NCBI RefSeq assembly: GCF_020283565.1
Contig: NC_060063.1
Location: 46,026,856-46,090,855 of the forward strand
Reading direction: 5' to 3'
Source of the DNA: Trifolium pratense
Lineage: Eukaryota; Streptophyta; Magnoliopsida; Fabales; Fabaceae
Length of the DNA stretch: 64,000 bases
Both the position numbers and the translations under genes were made by a program. This document shows positions 1 to 17,314 of the stretch, in pieces. The notes beneath the pieces were generated by a model. It was not told where the DNA came from and did no database searches. It was given only the letters and a program-made list of their open reading frames with translations. How positions within the stretch are numbered: the stretch's first letter is position 1; every line of letters begins with the position of its first letter.

Positions 1-765
1 CTTTTTTTATAAAAATAATCACTTTTAATTGTTTTGCATCTGTTTGTTACAGATTTTTAAAATAATCAGAAGTTAAAAATAATCAGAAAACAACTAAAAA
101 TGATAAGCTACTAAGAGTAGCTTATAAAATAATAGATTTTTTTTAGAGGAGAGAGAAAAGAAATGTTAAAAGAAGAAAGTTATTTGTAATTAAAAAAATC
201 ACTTTTATAAGTAGTATCCAAACAAACTAAAGATTATTTTATTTAAAAAAAGTGATTTTTATTATAATAAACAAACACAAAGTAAATTCAACTTTTCTAA
301 AAATCTCTAAAAACTAATCTCTAAATTATTTTACATCAAAATCACTATTTTTTTAATCTATAACAAACGGACCCTCATTGCGGTTCCGTCCCTAGCGGCT
401 TAATTGCAGCATTTGGATTGTCTTTGTTGCAGCCTCCAACACCTTCACTGTGTTGTGTGCGAAGGGATGGATTTAGTCTCACATTGTCTAGAGATATGGC
501 TTGGGTAGTGTTTTATATAGCTTGGGCTGCCCTCACCTTACAGGCCGATTTTGTAAGGGTTGAGTAAGGCCTAACCCAAATTCTAAGAGTTACAGTGCTT
601 ATAAATTTCTGTTAAGTGAGTGGATTACAATACAAGCTTGACTAGTTGTATATATATAGTCTAGTAGCTACTGGGCTTTATATCTTTTCCATCAGTTTCT
701 TAAAAATCAATCTAGTACTACATTCTCTCTTCCTCTGACTCTTTAAATTCAATATGTTTGTACAG
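1..765. other. 5' flank / intron upstream of the ELL-like gene
   Basis: This AT-rich stretch has no convincing coding exon. A pyrimidine-rich tract followed by TTTGTACAG at 757-765 makes a good splice acceptor, so the stretch is read as intron of the next gene, with the first exons left of the window or displaced. A GC-richer block at about 370-600 resembles dispersed repeat sequence. Confidence 0.5.
455..600. repeat. LTR-like or other dispersed repeat fragment
   Basis: The block contains phrases such as CTCACATTG, GGGCTGCCCTCACCTTAC and GAGTAAGGCCTAACCC. These resemble sequence I associate with LTR ends of plant retroelements. No matching second LTR, primer-binding site or coding domain is visible in the window. 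The family assignment is from memory and is weak. Confidence 0.35.
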
Positions 766-3700
766 TTCGCCTGAAGAAAATCATAACCAAACACCTGCCC
801 GTGAAGAGTTTCATAATCAGACATCAGCTCCACATGGAGGTGTCGAAGAGAAAGTTCCAAATGACGATTTGGTGGAAACAATTCAAGTAAAATCCCCAGT
901 AGAAGAAGAATCAAACACATTGGAAAAAATTGACATCCAACATGCTTCACCTGATATATTTGGTGACAAAAAAGGTTCTGATTTTAGTGAAGGGAGGGCA
1001 GGCAGCTCTAGTGCTAGTGGAAGTGATAGTGATAGTGAAAGTAACAGTAGTGACAGTGGAAGCGACAGTGGAAGCCATAGTAGGAGCAGAAGTAGAAGTC
1101 CAGCTGGATCAGGGAGTGGGAGTAGTAGCGACAGTGAAAGTGATGCATCATCCACCAGCAAGGAGGGATTGGAGGGTTCTGATGAGGACGTCGATATTAT
1201 GAGTGATGATGAAAAAGAGCCAAAGCACAAAGCAGAAGCCTGTGATCAAATGATGTCCTTACCCATTCCAGTAAAATCTCCTGATGGAAGATCTGTGCAG
1301 AATGAGGTTGATGAGAAGCAGGACGGCAATGAATCTGATGCAGTTGATATTGAAAAAGACTCACCTGAGGGACATGAAGCTACAATGATGGTAACTGCTG
1401 ATACCATTTCTGATAAAGTTGGAAAAAATGCAGAAGAGACAAAGCCTTTTTCACCTGATTATCAACAGCTCCAGGAGCGCAAAAACTATATAGGGAGTTT
1501 GTTTGATGAAAGGGAAAGTGAATTCAAAGATAGCTCTAGGAACGATCAGTTTGACAGCTCTGATAGGCTATCTAAAGGTAAACATAAGAGGGGTCCCGAA
1601 TTGAAGAACATTGATGAGAAATCTGAACGTGCAAAGAGGTTGAAAGCAGGAAACTCCGCTCGTGAATCATATTCTCCGGGTACAGATGTGCAAATGTTTG
1701 GGAACTCTAGAAATTTTTCTCCTTACGAATTTACTGAAGACACTGGTAAGGGCCCCAATACTCAAGTTGGGAATAGAGCTGACAGACAAGGAAACTCCAA
1801 TCTTGGTTTCCAGAAAGGATACAATCGAGCACTGCCTGGAAAATCTAGTTCAGATTTACCACAAACAGGTCAAAGGTCCTTTGACCAAAGTCCTCTAGGA
1901 AACCCTTCCTATCCATTGGAAAAATCAGATCAACCTGGTGAAAAAATAAGGCACAATAGGAAACACTCAGGAAAGGACTTCCGTGCACGTGAAGTGTCTA
2001 ATGTGCCGGAAAATAAATCACAGAGAGATGCTCAAAATGGAGATATTTATGCCACCGAGAAAAAAGTCCCCAGGAATTCCAGGGATGGAAGTAATGGAAG
2101 TAAGCAGTCACTGTTATCCATGGATTCTAATTTCCAAAGACAAGGTGAAATGGTTGGTAAGTTAAAGGAAGACCGACAAGGTACGCTGTCACATTTGGGA
2201 ACATCGCCCAAGGATAACAACAGAACTGGTGTTAATAAATCCCCTGCTGTTAATGGGCGAGGTATCTCACTTCAAAGAGAGCTTTCAGACTTGGAGTTGG
2301 GAGAACTTCGCGAGTCCACTCCTGATGAAACCATTGTTGCAAAGCAATTTGAACGAAAAGGTTCGTTTAAGCACATGGAAAACAAAGCAAATACTTCAGA
2401 GGACGTGAATTCAAATATTGCTAAAGTAAAACCTTCATTGAAAGCAACTTTAGATTCTGGAAGGCCAATCTCAGTGTTAAGTTCAGGTTTTCCGAGCAAT
2501 TTGGAAAACACAAATAAAAAGAATGTAGATTGTCATTTTGAAGAATCAACAAAGTCTCGTTCTAGAGTTATGCAAACTCAATCGCAACCTTTGAAAGCAG
2601 ATAACGCGGACATTGGATCTCAAAACAACTTGACAGAAATGAGTACCAAATTTAGAAATAGTGAATCCGGGGTGAGCCATGGTATTGATTTGGATGGTCG
2701 CAGGGAAAGCAACAGAAGAGTGCCAGCAAATGGTTCTAAGCAAGGCACAAAACGTGGAATGGTTTCCTCCCCTGTGAAAGAAAGTAAAAGACGAAGACCT
2801 AATTCAGGTGAAGAGGTGCCTGAAGGAAGGAAGGGTTCAGTATTTGTAGATAGAAGTAATGGTGACCAAAAGAAGAGAGAATCCTCCTCAGACGAAAATA
2901 GTTGCTCTTATTCAAAGTTTGAAAAGGAGGAACCTGAATTAAAGGGACCTATAAAGACTTTCTCCCAGTAAGCAGTTATTCTTTATTTTCTTTTTTAATT
3001 ATTTTTGTAGTAGTTAGTGTGGTGGTAGTAGGGTTCTTTTGACTTAACTGTTTTTTTTATTTGTTTGTTCTGATATATGTTTTCTATATGCAATACTAGA
3101 TATAAAGAATATGTGCAGGAGTACCAGGATAAATATCAGAGTTACCTCTCCTTGCACAAGATTTTGATGGATTACAGGTAATATGATTGAAAGTTTCTTT
3201 GCTTTTCAGTCCAACTCCGTATTACAATTCCTTGTCTGATATTTTGTCCAACATTTCACTCATTTGCAGGGATGAGTTTAACAAACTAGGTGTTGATTTA
3301 GAAAATGCTGAAAGAAGTGGGAATCAGGATAGATATGATGGCATTGCAGCACAAATTATGGAATCTTATAGGCGATGTGGATCGGTATGTTTTATTTGTC
3401 TTCACCCATGCATTTAGTATTCACGTATACTATATTTGTTTAGATCTCAAATATTTTTTTTTGACAAATAGAGCTCAAATATTGAAAAACCATGTTTGTA
3501 CATTCTTGACTTTGTTCGGCAGTTAACTATTTCTCAAATTGTACCTGGGGACCTTTTATTTTATCTCATCCCTTTACCTTTCTGTTTTGAACAATAAATA
3601 TTACAAATATATCCAAATTACATGTGTGAGCAAGACATAAAATCTTGTTAATAATTTTCACTTAGGAATATATGATTAATTTGTGCGCCCCTCCTATTAG

Positions 3701-4281
3701 TTCTACCATAACTTGTTAACAGTAATGAACTTATGTTCATTGATGGTGCATGTGACAAAATTAATCTTGTGTGTAGTCATATAAGCTGGTTTATCTTATC
3801 TATTAAATAGCAACCTGATTTAGGTATTGGCAAGTGTCAGCAAAAGTAATTAACTGATAATTGTCTAGTTTACCTCGACTAGTTTTGGTTAAGTTTGAAC
3901 AAATTATTGAATCAGCTTTTATTAGACATTTGTGTTTGGGATATTGTAGTTTTTTTTTCCACTTCTTTTCTTAAGTACTCCATGTGGTAACTAAATTGTA
4001 ACATTCTCATAATATTCAGTATCTAGTTTCTAAACATACCATGATGTGAATTGCAGAGACACATGAGACTGAAGAAAATATTTCTTGTGATTCATGAAGA
4101 ACTGCTGGTAATTATTTAAATATTTTCAAACCTTAATCTGAATTTCTTTTATTAAATTATGAATATTTTTCCTTCATAGGTAGAGTTTTTATGCGCTCAT
4201 CACACTTCTTTTTCCCACTTCATGCAGAGTGCCAAGCAAAGGATCAAAGACTTTGCTGATTGGTATAGAGATAGAGACTGA
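766..4281 (+). CDS. ELL/occludin-domain transcription elongation factor-like protein, 5' partial
   Basis: Visible exons are 766-2967, 3100-3177, 3270-3384, 4057-4107 and 4228-4281, all with GT..AG borders and closed frames; they give about 830 residues. The long first visible exon codes a low-complexity hydrophilic region: a Ser/Asp/Glu run (SDSDSESNSSDSGSDSG) next to an RS-like patch (SRSRSRS), then basic stretches. The four short exons code a helical C-terminal domain (YKEYVQEYQDKYQSYL ... DFADWYRDRD) matching the occludin/ELL homology domain. ELL proteins promote RNA polymerase II elongation in the nucleus; that role is transferred from the family. No ATG suits the first exon: the frame runs left into an acceptor at 765, so the N-terminus is missing here. 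Plant databases often call such proteins dentin sialophosphoprotein-like. Confidence 0.85.
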
Positions 4282-5997
4282 AAATACAAGAGTACTATAT
4301 TTATTTACATAATAAATTGAAACTTGCTTATCAAGGCTTTAGAACTTTTGGGTTATACAGGAAAGTACATTTGTTAGATGAATTGTTGTGCAGATTTGTC
4401 TGTGCACTAGTTTTGGTAGAACCGTATATTTGTGCATAAATAAATGTATTTTAATTTATGCATAGGTCAGACATTTCTTTGGCTTAGCCTTTTACATCTG
4501 GATAAATGTTGTATTGCTTTTCTTGTCAAACAAATTTAGCTTGCTTCAACATCCACATTGTTGGAGAATTTTGTGACTGACATTTCAAGCTTTGTTGAAC
4601 TTATGTTTGGTCACTCACATGGTCATTTGTTGCCAATAAAGTAAGGAATTATTATTATTATTGTGAATAATAAATTTTAATTTTTGCAACTTATTTTCAT
4701 TCGAGGTATTTATGTATTTTTACAAAAAAAATTTTCCCCCAATCAAATATAAGGGAGAGAAAAATTCATTTTATTTCCTCTATTTTTCCGTAATATTTTT
4801 TATTTTCTTATCTTTCAACTTTTTCTCCCTTTCTGCAAACAAAACATTAGTTCCCATTTTATTTTAGGTGTTAAATGTATTTTTCGTACCTACACCACAC
4901 CCATCATTAGTACCAATTTTTTTTTGTCTCTATTTTTGGTCTCTTCTAAAATTAAAATTGTTCAAATGTGATTATTGACTTTGTTTTTATACAATTAAGT
5001 CAATAATAAGAAAAAAGGGGAAAAACAAAGTCAAATATGTCATTAAAATTATTTTATACGATAATAATGTAAGAGATCAACTTGAAACCTTTTAAATATA
5101 TAGTTGAACAACTTAAAACCTAAAATAAAGACAAGTAGCCAAATATGCAATTAAGCTTTATATATAAAATGGCGAGTGGATTCTCTTCCCGACCCATTAA
5201 GTGAAATTGTTGCAAAAAATTCAAAATTTGTAGGAAATAGAGTTGCAAGAGTAAAGATTATCATTGCTTCCTCTCCCTGAAAAAATACTTGAGAGAATTT
5301 CTTTCCTTCGAGAATGAGACGTTGAGGTCGATGTCGATAATCGAAAGACTTGCCACCAAAAGCATTATGATGGATCACAAGTAGACCCTCCCAGGCAAAA
5401 AAACACCACCTAAAATAGCAACTTAAAATGTTTTGCATATATAAGTAAATAGTCCAACTGACAATAAATTTTTTGTTAGATTGAACGTTTTTCATCCGAT
5501 TCGAACTCCAAACCTCACAATTATAATTTATATACTACCGAAACGAAATACAAGTATTGAATAGTGACAAGTCAACATATTTAGCTTAATTTTTTTTATT
5601 TGAACATTATAAAACATATGCGACAATCTCACAATGCAAATGTTTATTTATCTTCCTTGTGCTTTTATCTTCTACACTTTACAGACATTTTACATACAAA
5701 ATGAGATAATGCAGATCTCTTCTAACTTAACCAAGATCCTGAGTTCAATTCTTGATTTCGATAGATAGTAGTATTAAAATTCGTTTGCCACCTATTTAGA
5801 TCTCACAAAATTCGAGAAATTAGTTTCTACAATCGAATACCAAATTTATGAAGAAAAAAAAAAGATCAAAATACTCTTACAACAATTTTTTGTTGCACAA
5901 ACATCATTTCCCATTCTTTTTATTTTAGTAAAAAAATAAAAAAAAAATAAAACATTCACATCAAATACATCATGTCCCAATAAAAAAAAATTTAATT
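4282..5997. other. 3' UTR and AT-rich intergenic sequence
   Basis: The first few hundred bases are probably the 3' UTR of the ELL-like gene. The rest is AT-rich with short (ATT)n runs near 4650. Around 5495-5515 and 5735-5755 there are box-B-like phrases (GATTCGAACTCC, GAGTTCAATTCTTG) that hint at decayed SINEs. A 114-codon minus-strand ORF at 5151-5495 shows no recognisable domain and is not called. Confidence 0.5.
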
Positions 5998-6098
5998 TAC
6001 ATGCATCGTCAGTGTAAAGTTATTTTACACATGCATTCAATAATATACAGACACATCATATATGATATTTAAAAACACATGATGTGTCACGTTCATTA

Positions 6099-6985
6099 GG
6101 GAATAGATTCTCTCAAGTGTGATTTACACTTGAGAGAATAAAGTGTAATCTAACACCATCTAAATTCATTTTCTCTAAATTTTTATATGTTTCTCTCCAG
6201 TGGCGGAGCTAGCCCGAAAAATTGGGGCGGGCCGCTACAAATATAAATCGAACATGCAAAAGAAATTACTAAAAAAAAGATATATCATATCGAAAGTTTG
6301 TCTAGTATGCATATCTCAAAAGTAGTCAAAAGGTGGACCATTAACATGTTTATTAAATAAATTTTAAAAATATATTATGAAATATATTATATGTCAAATG
6401 TGTAAATTTCATACTTTTTAATTAGTTTTTGTATTTATGTTTATAATATTATATGCATATCTCTAACAAAAATTTAAATTTTTTTAACAAAAGATTGATC
6501 AAACATGAATTTTTATGCACAAATTCTATTTTAAATAAAAATTTGAGTACATTTTTCTCCAAAAAAATATACTTGAATACTTCGACAAAATAAATTACAC
6601 ATTTTAAGACATCTATAAATTATTAAACAATAAAATATTAGAAGGGATGCTTAAAAAAATAAATTAAAAAGTATATTTGAATTCTGGGACGTAAAACTAG
6701 CGGGGGTTTTAAACCCACGCAAACTGAAAACATATTAAAGAATACTGGATTGTATGGTTTGAAACCCCCACGAAACAAAATTTAACAAACTACACAGACT
6801 ATTTAGCGGGGGTTTATAACCGCCGCTAAATAGTATACCTATGAAAAAAAAATTAAAAATTCTGGGGCGGGCCATGGCCCTGTCCAGCCCATGAAGGGCT
6901 CCGCCCCTGTTTCTCTCTTGATCAATGGTAACAAACCACACTTTATTCTCTCAAGTATAAATTACACTTGAGAGAATTCATTCCC
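6099..6985. mobile_element. Mutator-like MITE with 9-bp target duplication
   Basis: The direct repeat CGTTCATTA lies on both sides (6090-6098 and 6986-6994). Terminal inverted repeats of about 47 bp start GGGAATAGATTCTCTCAAG on the left and, reverse-complemented, GGGAATGAATTCTCTCAAG on the right. Each arm can fold on itself (TCTCAAGTGT..ACACTTGAGA). A 9-bp duplication is typical of Mutator-like elements. No transposase is present. The interior is mostly a later hAT insertion. Confidence 0.75.
6198..6909. mobile_element. Non-autonomous hAT element, 712 bp
   Basis: The 8-bp duplication TTTCTCTC flanks it at 6190-6197 and 6910-6917. The ends are CAGTGGCGGAGCTAGCCC and GGGCTCCGCCCCTG, an imperfect terminal inverted repeat of the CAGNGGCGGAGC type known from plant hAT elements. 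The interior has no transposase ORF. It holds a palindrome near 6803-6834 (TTTAGCGGGGGTTTA..AACCGCCGCTAAA). It lies wholly inside the Mutator-like MITE, so it is younger. Confidence 0.85.
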
Positions 6986-7060
6986 CGTTCATTAAATGAT
7001 ATAGCAACACATCATTAAATGTATGTGTAAAGAATCTTTACACCGACAGTGCACAACAAT

Positions 7061-8242
7061 TAAACTCATAAAAAAACACATTCAGCATAAAATATTCAGC
7101 AAAATAAAAAAATAAAAATCAACTGTAGAGTGTGTCGATGATGATCACAATCCCCATCGAATCACTCATCAATTCCATTACATAATGACGATGGTAATGG
7201 TACCTTCAACTCTTCCATTTTGATTTAAAAAAAAAAAAAAAAAAACCAAACATCGTAATTAAAAAAAAAACCAAACATCATTCAAATAACAAACCTTTGT
7301 CCCCCTTGTTTTGTTCCACCCACACACCTCATCCTCCATTTCACATCGATCTTTCCTTCTTTGATCTCTCTCCAACGAGGACACTCTCAAATATTGTATC
7401 TTGTTATAGATTTTATATATATACACATGTATTTATAGAGAGAGAAAGAGAGATGCTGAAAAGTTCCGTTTTTCAAGTTTATCACTTTCTTTGGAATTCT
7501 CAAGGTATTTGAGCTCTGTCATGAAATTAAGCTTCTGGGTCATTTGCAAATTTAGTTATTATTTCTGGGTCATTGACAAAAACAAGTTTTTTTACTTCAT
7601 TCTTAAATTTGAGTTTATGGACTTTGGTTTTGTGTATTGCTGAAAATTATGAGTTTTTGTTGTGTTTTTGGGTGTAAATGATTGTTAATTGAAATGGGTA
7701 GTTACTGAATCTAGGGTTGAGGGAAGTTGTGAGAGGGGTTTTGTTAAGTTTGCAATGTTTTTTGAGCTCTTGAAATTTGCGTTATAGACTTTTTTGTTTA
7801 TTGTGGTTTTGAATGGATAAAAATTGGTGTTTTGACAATGCTACTACTGTTTTGATTTCTTGTGTAGCTAGAAATTAGTTCAACTAAATTGATGTAAGCA
7901 ATGCTATGAAGCTTAATTGTTTGAAATGTTTGTCACCTAAGTAGCACCAATACTTTAGATTGATGGTGTGTCTGGTGTTTGACACGTCACCGATATATGT
8001 GGTTATATTCAGTTAATTCAATTTACTCAAATTATTAACACTGTAGACGTGTTAGTATGGTATTTGGTGTATGTGTCGGTGCTTCATAGTTTGTCGCTCA
8101 TGGAAGAACTTTTTTCTCTTTCTTCATTATCTATTGAATGCTTTAAAAAAAAAACTCTGAAAGAGGTAAGTTAATTATTTGTTGTATTGGTATTGGCAGA
8201 AAGCAAATCATTTTAGATTTGTGGAGAGGGTTGTCATGCTGA
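7061..8242 (+). other. Promoter and 5' leader of the GDH-like gene
   Basis: A poly-A tract near 7226-7245 and a pyrimidine-rich stretch at 7297-7400 precede GA-rich leader sequence at 7436-7455. A plausible leader intron runs from GTATTT at about 7505 to TTGGCAG at about 8200, placing the start codon in the second exon. Inside it, about 7940-8091 resembles the inverted-repeat element at 46877-47040 (shared end GTGTCGGTGCTTCATAG). A short upstream ATG at 7453 could act as a uORF. Confidence 0.5.
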
Positions 8243-14790
<6,548 letters not shown>

Positions 14791-15217
14791 TAAATTGAAT
14801 ATTGCAAAACTTCGGATGCATCATTATGCTGGTATTTATCACATAGGGTCAAATGGTCAATGATCAATGTCACTACTAAGAAAGCATATTTTCTTGTATA
14901 ATTTGTAATATAAAAATTGATTATGAAAAGATGGTATGAAAATCTAGAGGACAGACAAATTTTACTAGTAGAATATTTGTCAAGAAAAAGGAGAAATTGT
15001 CTTTGCCTTGTTCAACCCTGTTAGGCTTGATGATCTTCAAAACTTGAGAAATATTTGTATGTTGAGATTAGAAATAAAATATTAACATTTGAATATTGTT
15101 ATTGTTATCTGGTCAATGATGTACTATATATTTTCAAAAATTCCTATGAAAGCCTTGTATATTGAATTTGAATATGCCCTAAAATCATTACTTTTTAAAT
15201 GTTGGTTATTGGTTTTA
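14791..15217 (+). other. 3' UTR of the GDH-like gene
   Basis: AT-rich sequence after the stop codon includes AATAAA-like signals, for example AAATAAAAT near 15072. No ORF or repeat stands out. Confidence 0.5.
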
Positions 15218-15220
15218 TTA

Positions 15221-15581
15221 GAGCATCTCCAATGGTGATACCACTTTGGGTATCATACATTACTAACAAGTGGTCCATACAATGCCATGTAATATTTATG
15301 CAACTCATACATATTTTACTCCAATGGTGATACCACTTTTTGAGTATCATACATTAATGACAAACGGTAATGTTTTGACATATATGAAAGCTATTAAATT
15401 GGATTTATATTCCAAAATTAAAAATAATAATAACATTAAATTGATGATATGGTATCTTATTTAAGGTATCATTAATTTTGATACTTTCTATGCCACGTCA
15501 TGAAACTCCAATGATAAAAAAATTAAGGTACCGTATCATTAGTCTGTGAAACTCTCTTAGATACTCTTATTGGAGATGCTC
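15221..15581. mobile_element. Tourist-like (PIF/Harbinger) MITE, 361 bp
   Basis: TTA lies on both sides (15218-15220 and 15582-15584), the 3-bp duplication of PIF/Harbinger elements. The terminal inverted repeats are GAGCATCTCCAAT and ATTGGAGATGCTC. The phrase CCAATGGTGATACCACTTT occurs twice inside (about 15229 and 15321), each time followed by GTATCATACATTA, so the element contains an internal duplication. Confidence 0.85.
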
Positions 15582-15639
15582 TTATAAATGTTTACTAATT
15601 CATTATGGCTACATATTAACAAGTTATGACAGTAATCAT

Positions 15640-15700
15640 AGCTCAATAGGCAAGAACATTACAATATGTAGAGAGATGTTGAGATTTGAACCTGAGATTT
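15640..15700 (+). repeat. Possible decayed tRNA-derived SINE
   Basis: TAGCTCAATAGGCAAG resembles a pol III A box, and GAGATTTGAACCTGAG about 50 bases later resembles a B box. There is no cloverleaf and no clear tail. Weak call. Confidence 0.25.
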
Positions 15701-15771
15701 TCTCACTTATTCATTGCCATGAAAATTAGAGGCCATGGCTTTGAGTTGTAAGGTTAAGTAACCAAATAATG

Positions 15772-15935
15772 GAAGACATGATCATAATAATGGAAAACAT
15801 GTAGAAGAATCACATATCTTATTAATCTTACTTTTGTGGATATAAGGAATACACTTTATTGAACTGATCCTAGAAGAATTAATCACATGATCATAATGGA
15901 AAACATGTAGAAGAATCACATATCTTATTAAATGC
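15772..15935. repeat. Two-copy direct repeat
   Basis: A unit of about 48 bp (CATGATCATAATGGAAAACA .. GTAGAAGAATCACATATCTT) occurs near 15777 and again near 15887, the first with three extra bases. It looks like a recent local duplication in noncoding DNA. Confidence 0.7.
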
Positions 15936-16034
15936 AATTTCAATTCAATTTTTTTAATGTGTTACTTCTTATTTGTATTGATTTTTTTAAGAGTTAGTTT
16001 TGTAACAATAGCAACACCATCTTAAATAACCATA

Positions 16035-16769
16035 TAGGACACACCGGATTGGGCCGATTAAAATAACCACCCACTATAGTAATGAGTCGGGTTGGGTAAA
16101 TCCTCTCATTTTCGGGTTGGATTGAGCGGGTTGTGGGTTACCCATATTTTTTATTTATTTTTAATATTAAATAACTAAAAGATGAATCATCGTATTTTTT
16201 TAATAAAAATATCAATTTTTTTATTTTCTTAAAAAATAGTGTAACATATTTTCACTACTTTTTTAGCTCATAAAATGATAATATCACCACCATATTTTTT
16301 TCATAAAAATAACCTATTTCACTATTTTCAAATAATGATATTTTTTAACACCACTACTTTTAAATGACAAAAAGAAGTCGAAGAGTGGAGACTCGAAGGA
16401 GATGATGAGACAATGCGTTAAAACTGTAATGTACGGGAAAGTAATACGTTTGTCATTTGAAATAAACATGCATACAACTTATTTTGAAAATTGGAGTATT
16501 GAACTTGTTGCTTTTCTTTTTTAATGAAGAAAAATCTTGGATATTTATATGAAAAATATTTTAAAAAATCATAACACTACCGATTCAGTGAGTCAGTGGA
16601 ATTTTTGGGTCTGGGTTGGGTTTTACACGAAACCCGGTTTTTTTTTTTTATGGATTTTTCATTTTAAAATCCATACCACCCAATGACCCGGCCCTAACCC
16701 ACTTTTTTGGGTTGGATTGGGTGAGTTTGACCGGGTCGATTGAGTTTACCCAATCCATATACACCCCTA
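16035..16769. mobile_element. Possible non-autonomous hAT-like element
   Basis: The left end TAGGACACACCGGATTGGGC partly matches the reverse complement of the right end (TAGGGGTGTATATGGATTGG). Subterminal blocks are rich in CGGGTTGGGT and its complement. I associate TAGGGGTGT ends with plant hAT elements. No clean 8-bp duplication was found and no transposase is present. Confidence 0.4.
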
Positions 16770-16915
16770 AACATATACTTTTACCAACCATTAAAGCACT
16801 AAACATAGTATTTTAGGAAAGCACCAGAGTACTGTGCAGTAAACAGAAAACAAAAATGAAAGCACTAAACAGATGTATCAATCAAGGCACATCATATTAA
16901 TTGTCTTCACATATA

Positions 16916-16938
16916 TCACCCACTTTCCTCAGCAGTCA

Positions 16939-16971
<33 letters not shown>

Positions 16972-17314
16972 ACAAAAGCTCATCACTTTCCTCAGCAGTC
17001 ACATCATCTATCGCACCATCATCTTTACTTACTATAGCGGCAAACTTCATAGCACTGGAGACCAACTTGATATAGCTTTGCCAGCTTTTCATTGGGCCAG
17101 TAGTGGAGGTGGGTATTTCAGTCAGCTCAAGTTCTGGGTCACCAATGTGAGGTTTTGGACCACCAATGTAACTAACCACCATCTTATAAAAATTTCTGAC
17201 AGATTCAAACATAGATGAGATATATACCACAATAGCCAGCACCACAATGATCGAAAGCGAGAAAGCGAGAAAATTCACAACAGATGCTCTTCCATATATA
17301 GCTTTGACAACCAA
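16916..17314 (-). CDS. Hypothetical small membrane protein ORF (doubtful)
   Basis: An uninterrupted 132-codon minus-strand ORF starts with ATG. Residues 10-33 form one hydrophobic segment (VVNFLAFSLSIIVVLAIVVY), a possible membrane anchor. The middle is rich in Pro/Thr/Ser. The C-terminus is acidic: DDVTAEES occurs twice, separated by a run of ten aspartates coded by the (CAT)n tract at 16938-16972. No family was recognised. No neighbouring exon or promoter could be supported. It may be a real small gene, an exon of one, or a chance ORF carried by a repeat. Confidence 0.35.
16938..16972. repeat. (CAT)n microsatellite
   Basis: Eleven or so CAT/ATC units in a row. It lies between two copies of the phrase CACTTTCCTCAGCAGTCACA (16921 and 16983). 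Confidence 0.9.

Larger units (their letters stand above)
5998..7060. repeat. Outermost inverted-repeat element of a nested cluster
   Basis: The left arm near 6002-6042 (TGCATCGTCAGTGTAAAG..TTTTACACATGCATT) matches the reverse complement of the right arm near 7012-7055 (AATGTATGTGTAAAGA..CTTTACACCGACAGTGCA). Each arm is also partly palindromic. A similar hairpin (GTCGGTGTAAAATTAATTT) sits near 44247-44280. No clear target-site duplication was found, so limits are approximate. The element encloses two younger insertions. Confidence 0.5.

Noticed and set aside
758..765. Start of the ELL-like frame at a TTG (758)
   Set aside because: Nuclear plant genes do not normally start at TTG; the sequence here is a splice acceptor, so the exon is internal.
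883..1230. Minus-strand Leu/Ser-rich ORF
   Set aside because: It is the complement of the Ser/Asp repeat in the ELL-like exon.
5151..5495. 114-codon minus-strand ORF
   Set aside because: No recognisable domain, no exon context, in AT-rich repeat-like DNA.
6735..6941. Minus-strand ORF inside the nested elements
   Set aside because: It spans the hAT end and its duplication, so it is a chance frame.
16938..16972. Regular spaced repeats as a CRISPR-like array
   Set aside because: It is a simple trinucleotide microsatellite in a plant genome; no spacers.
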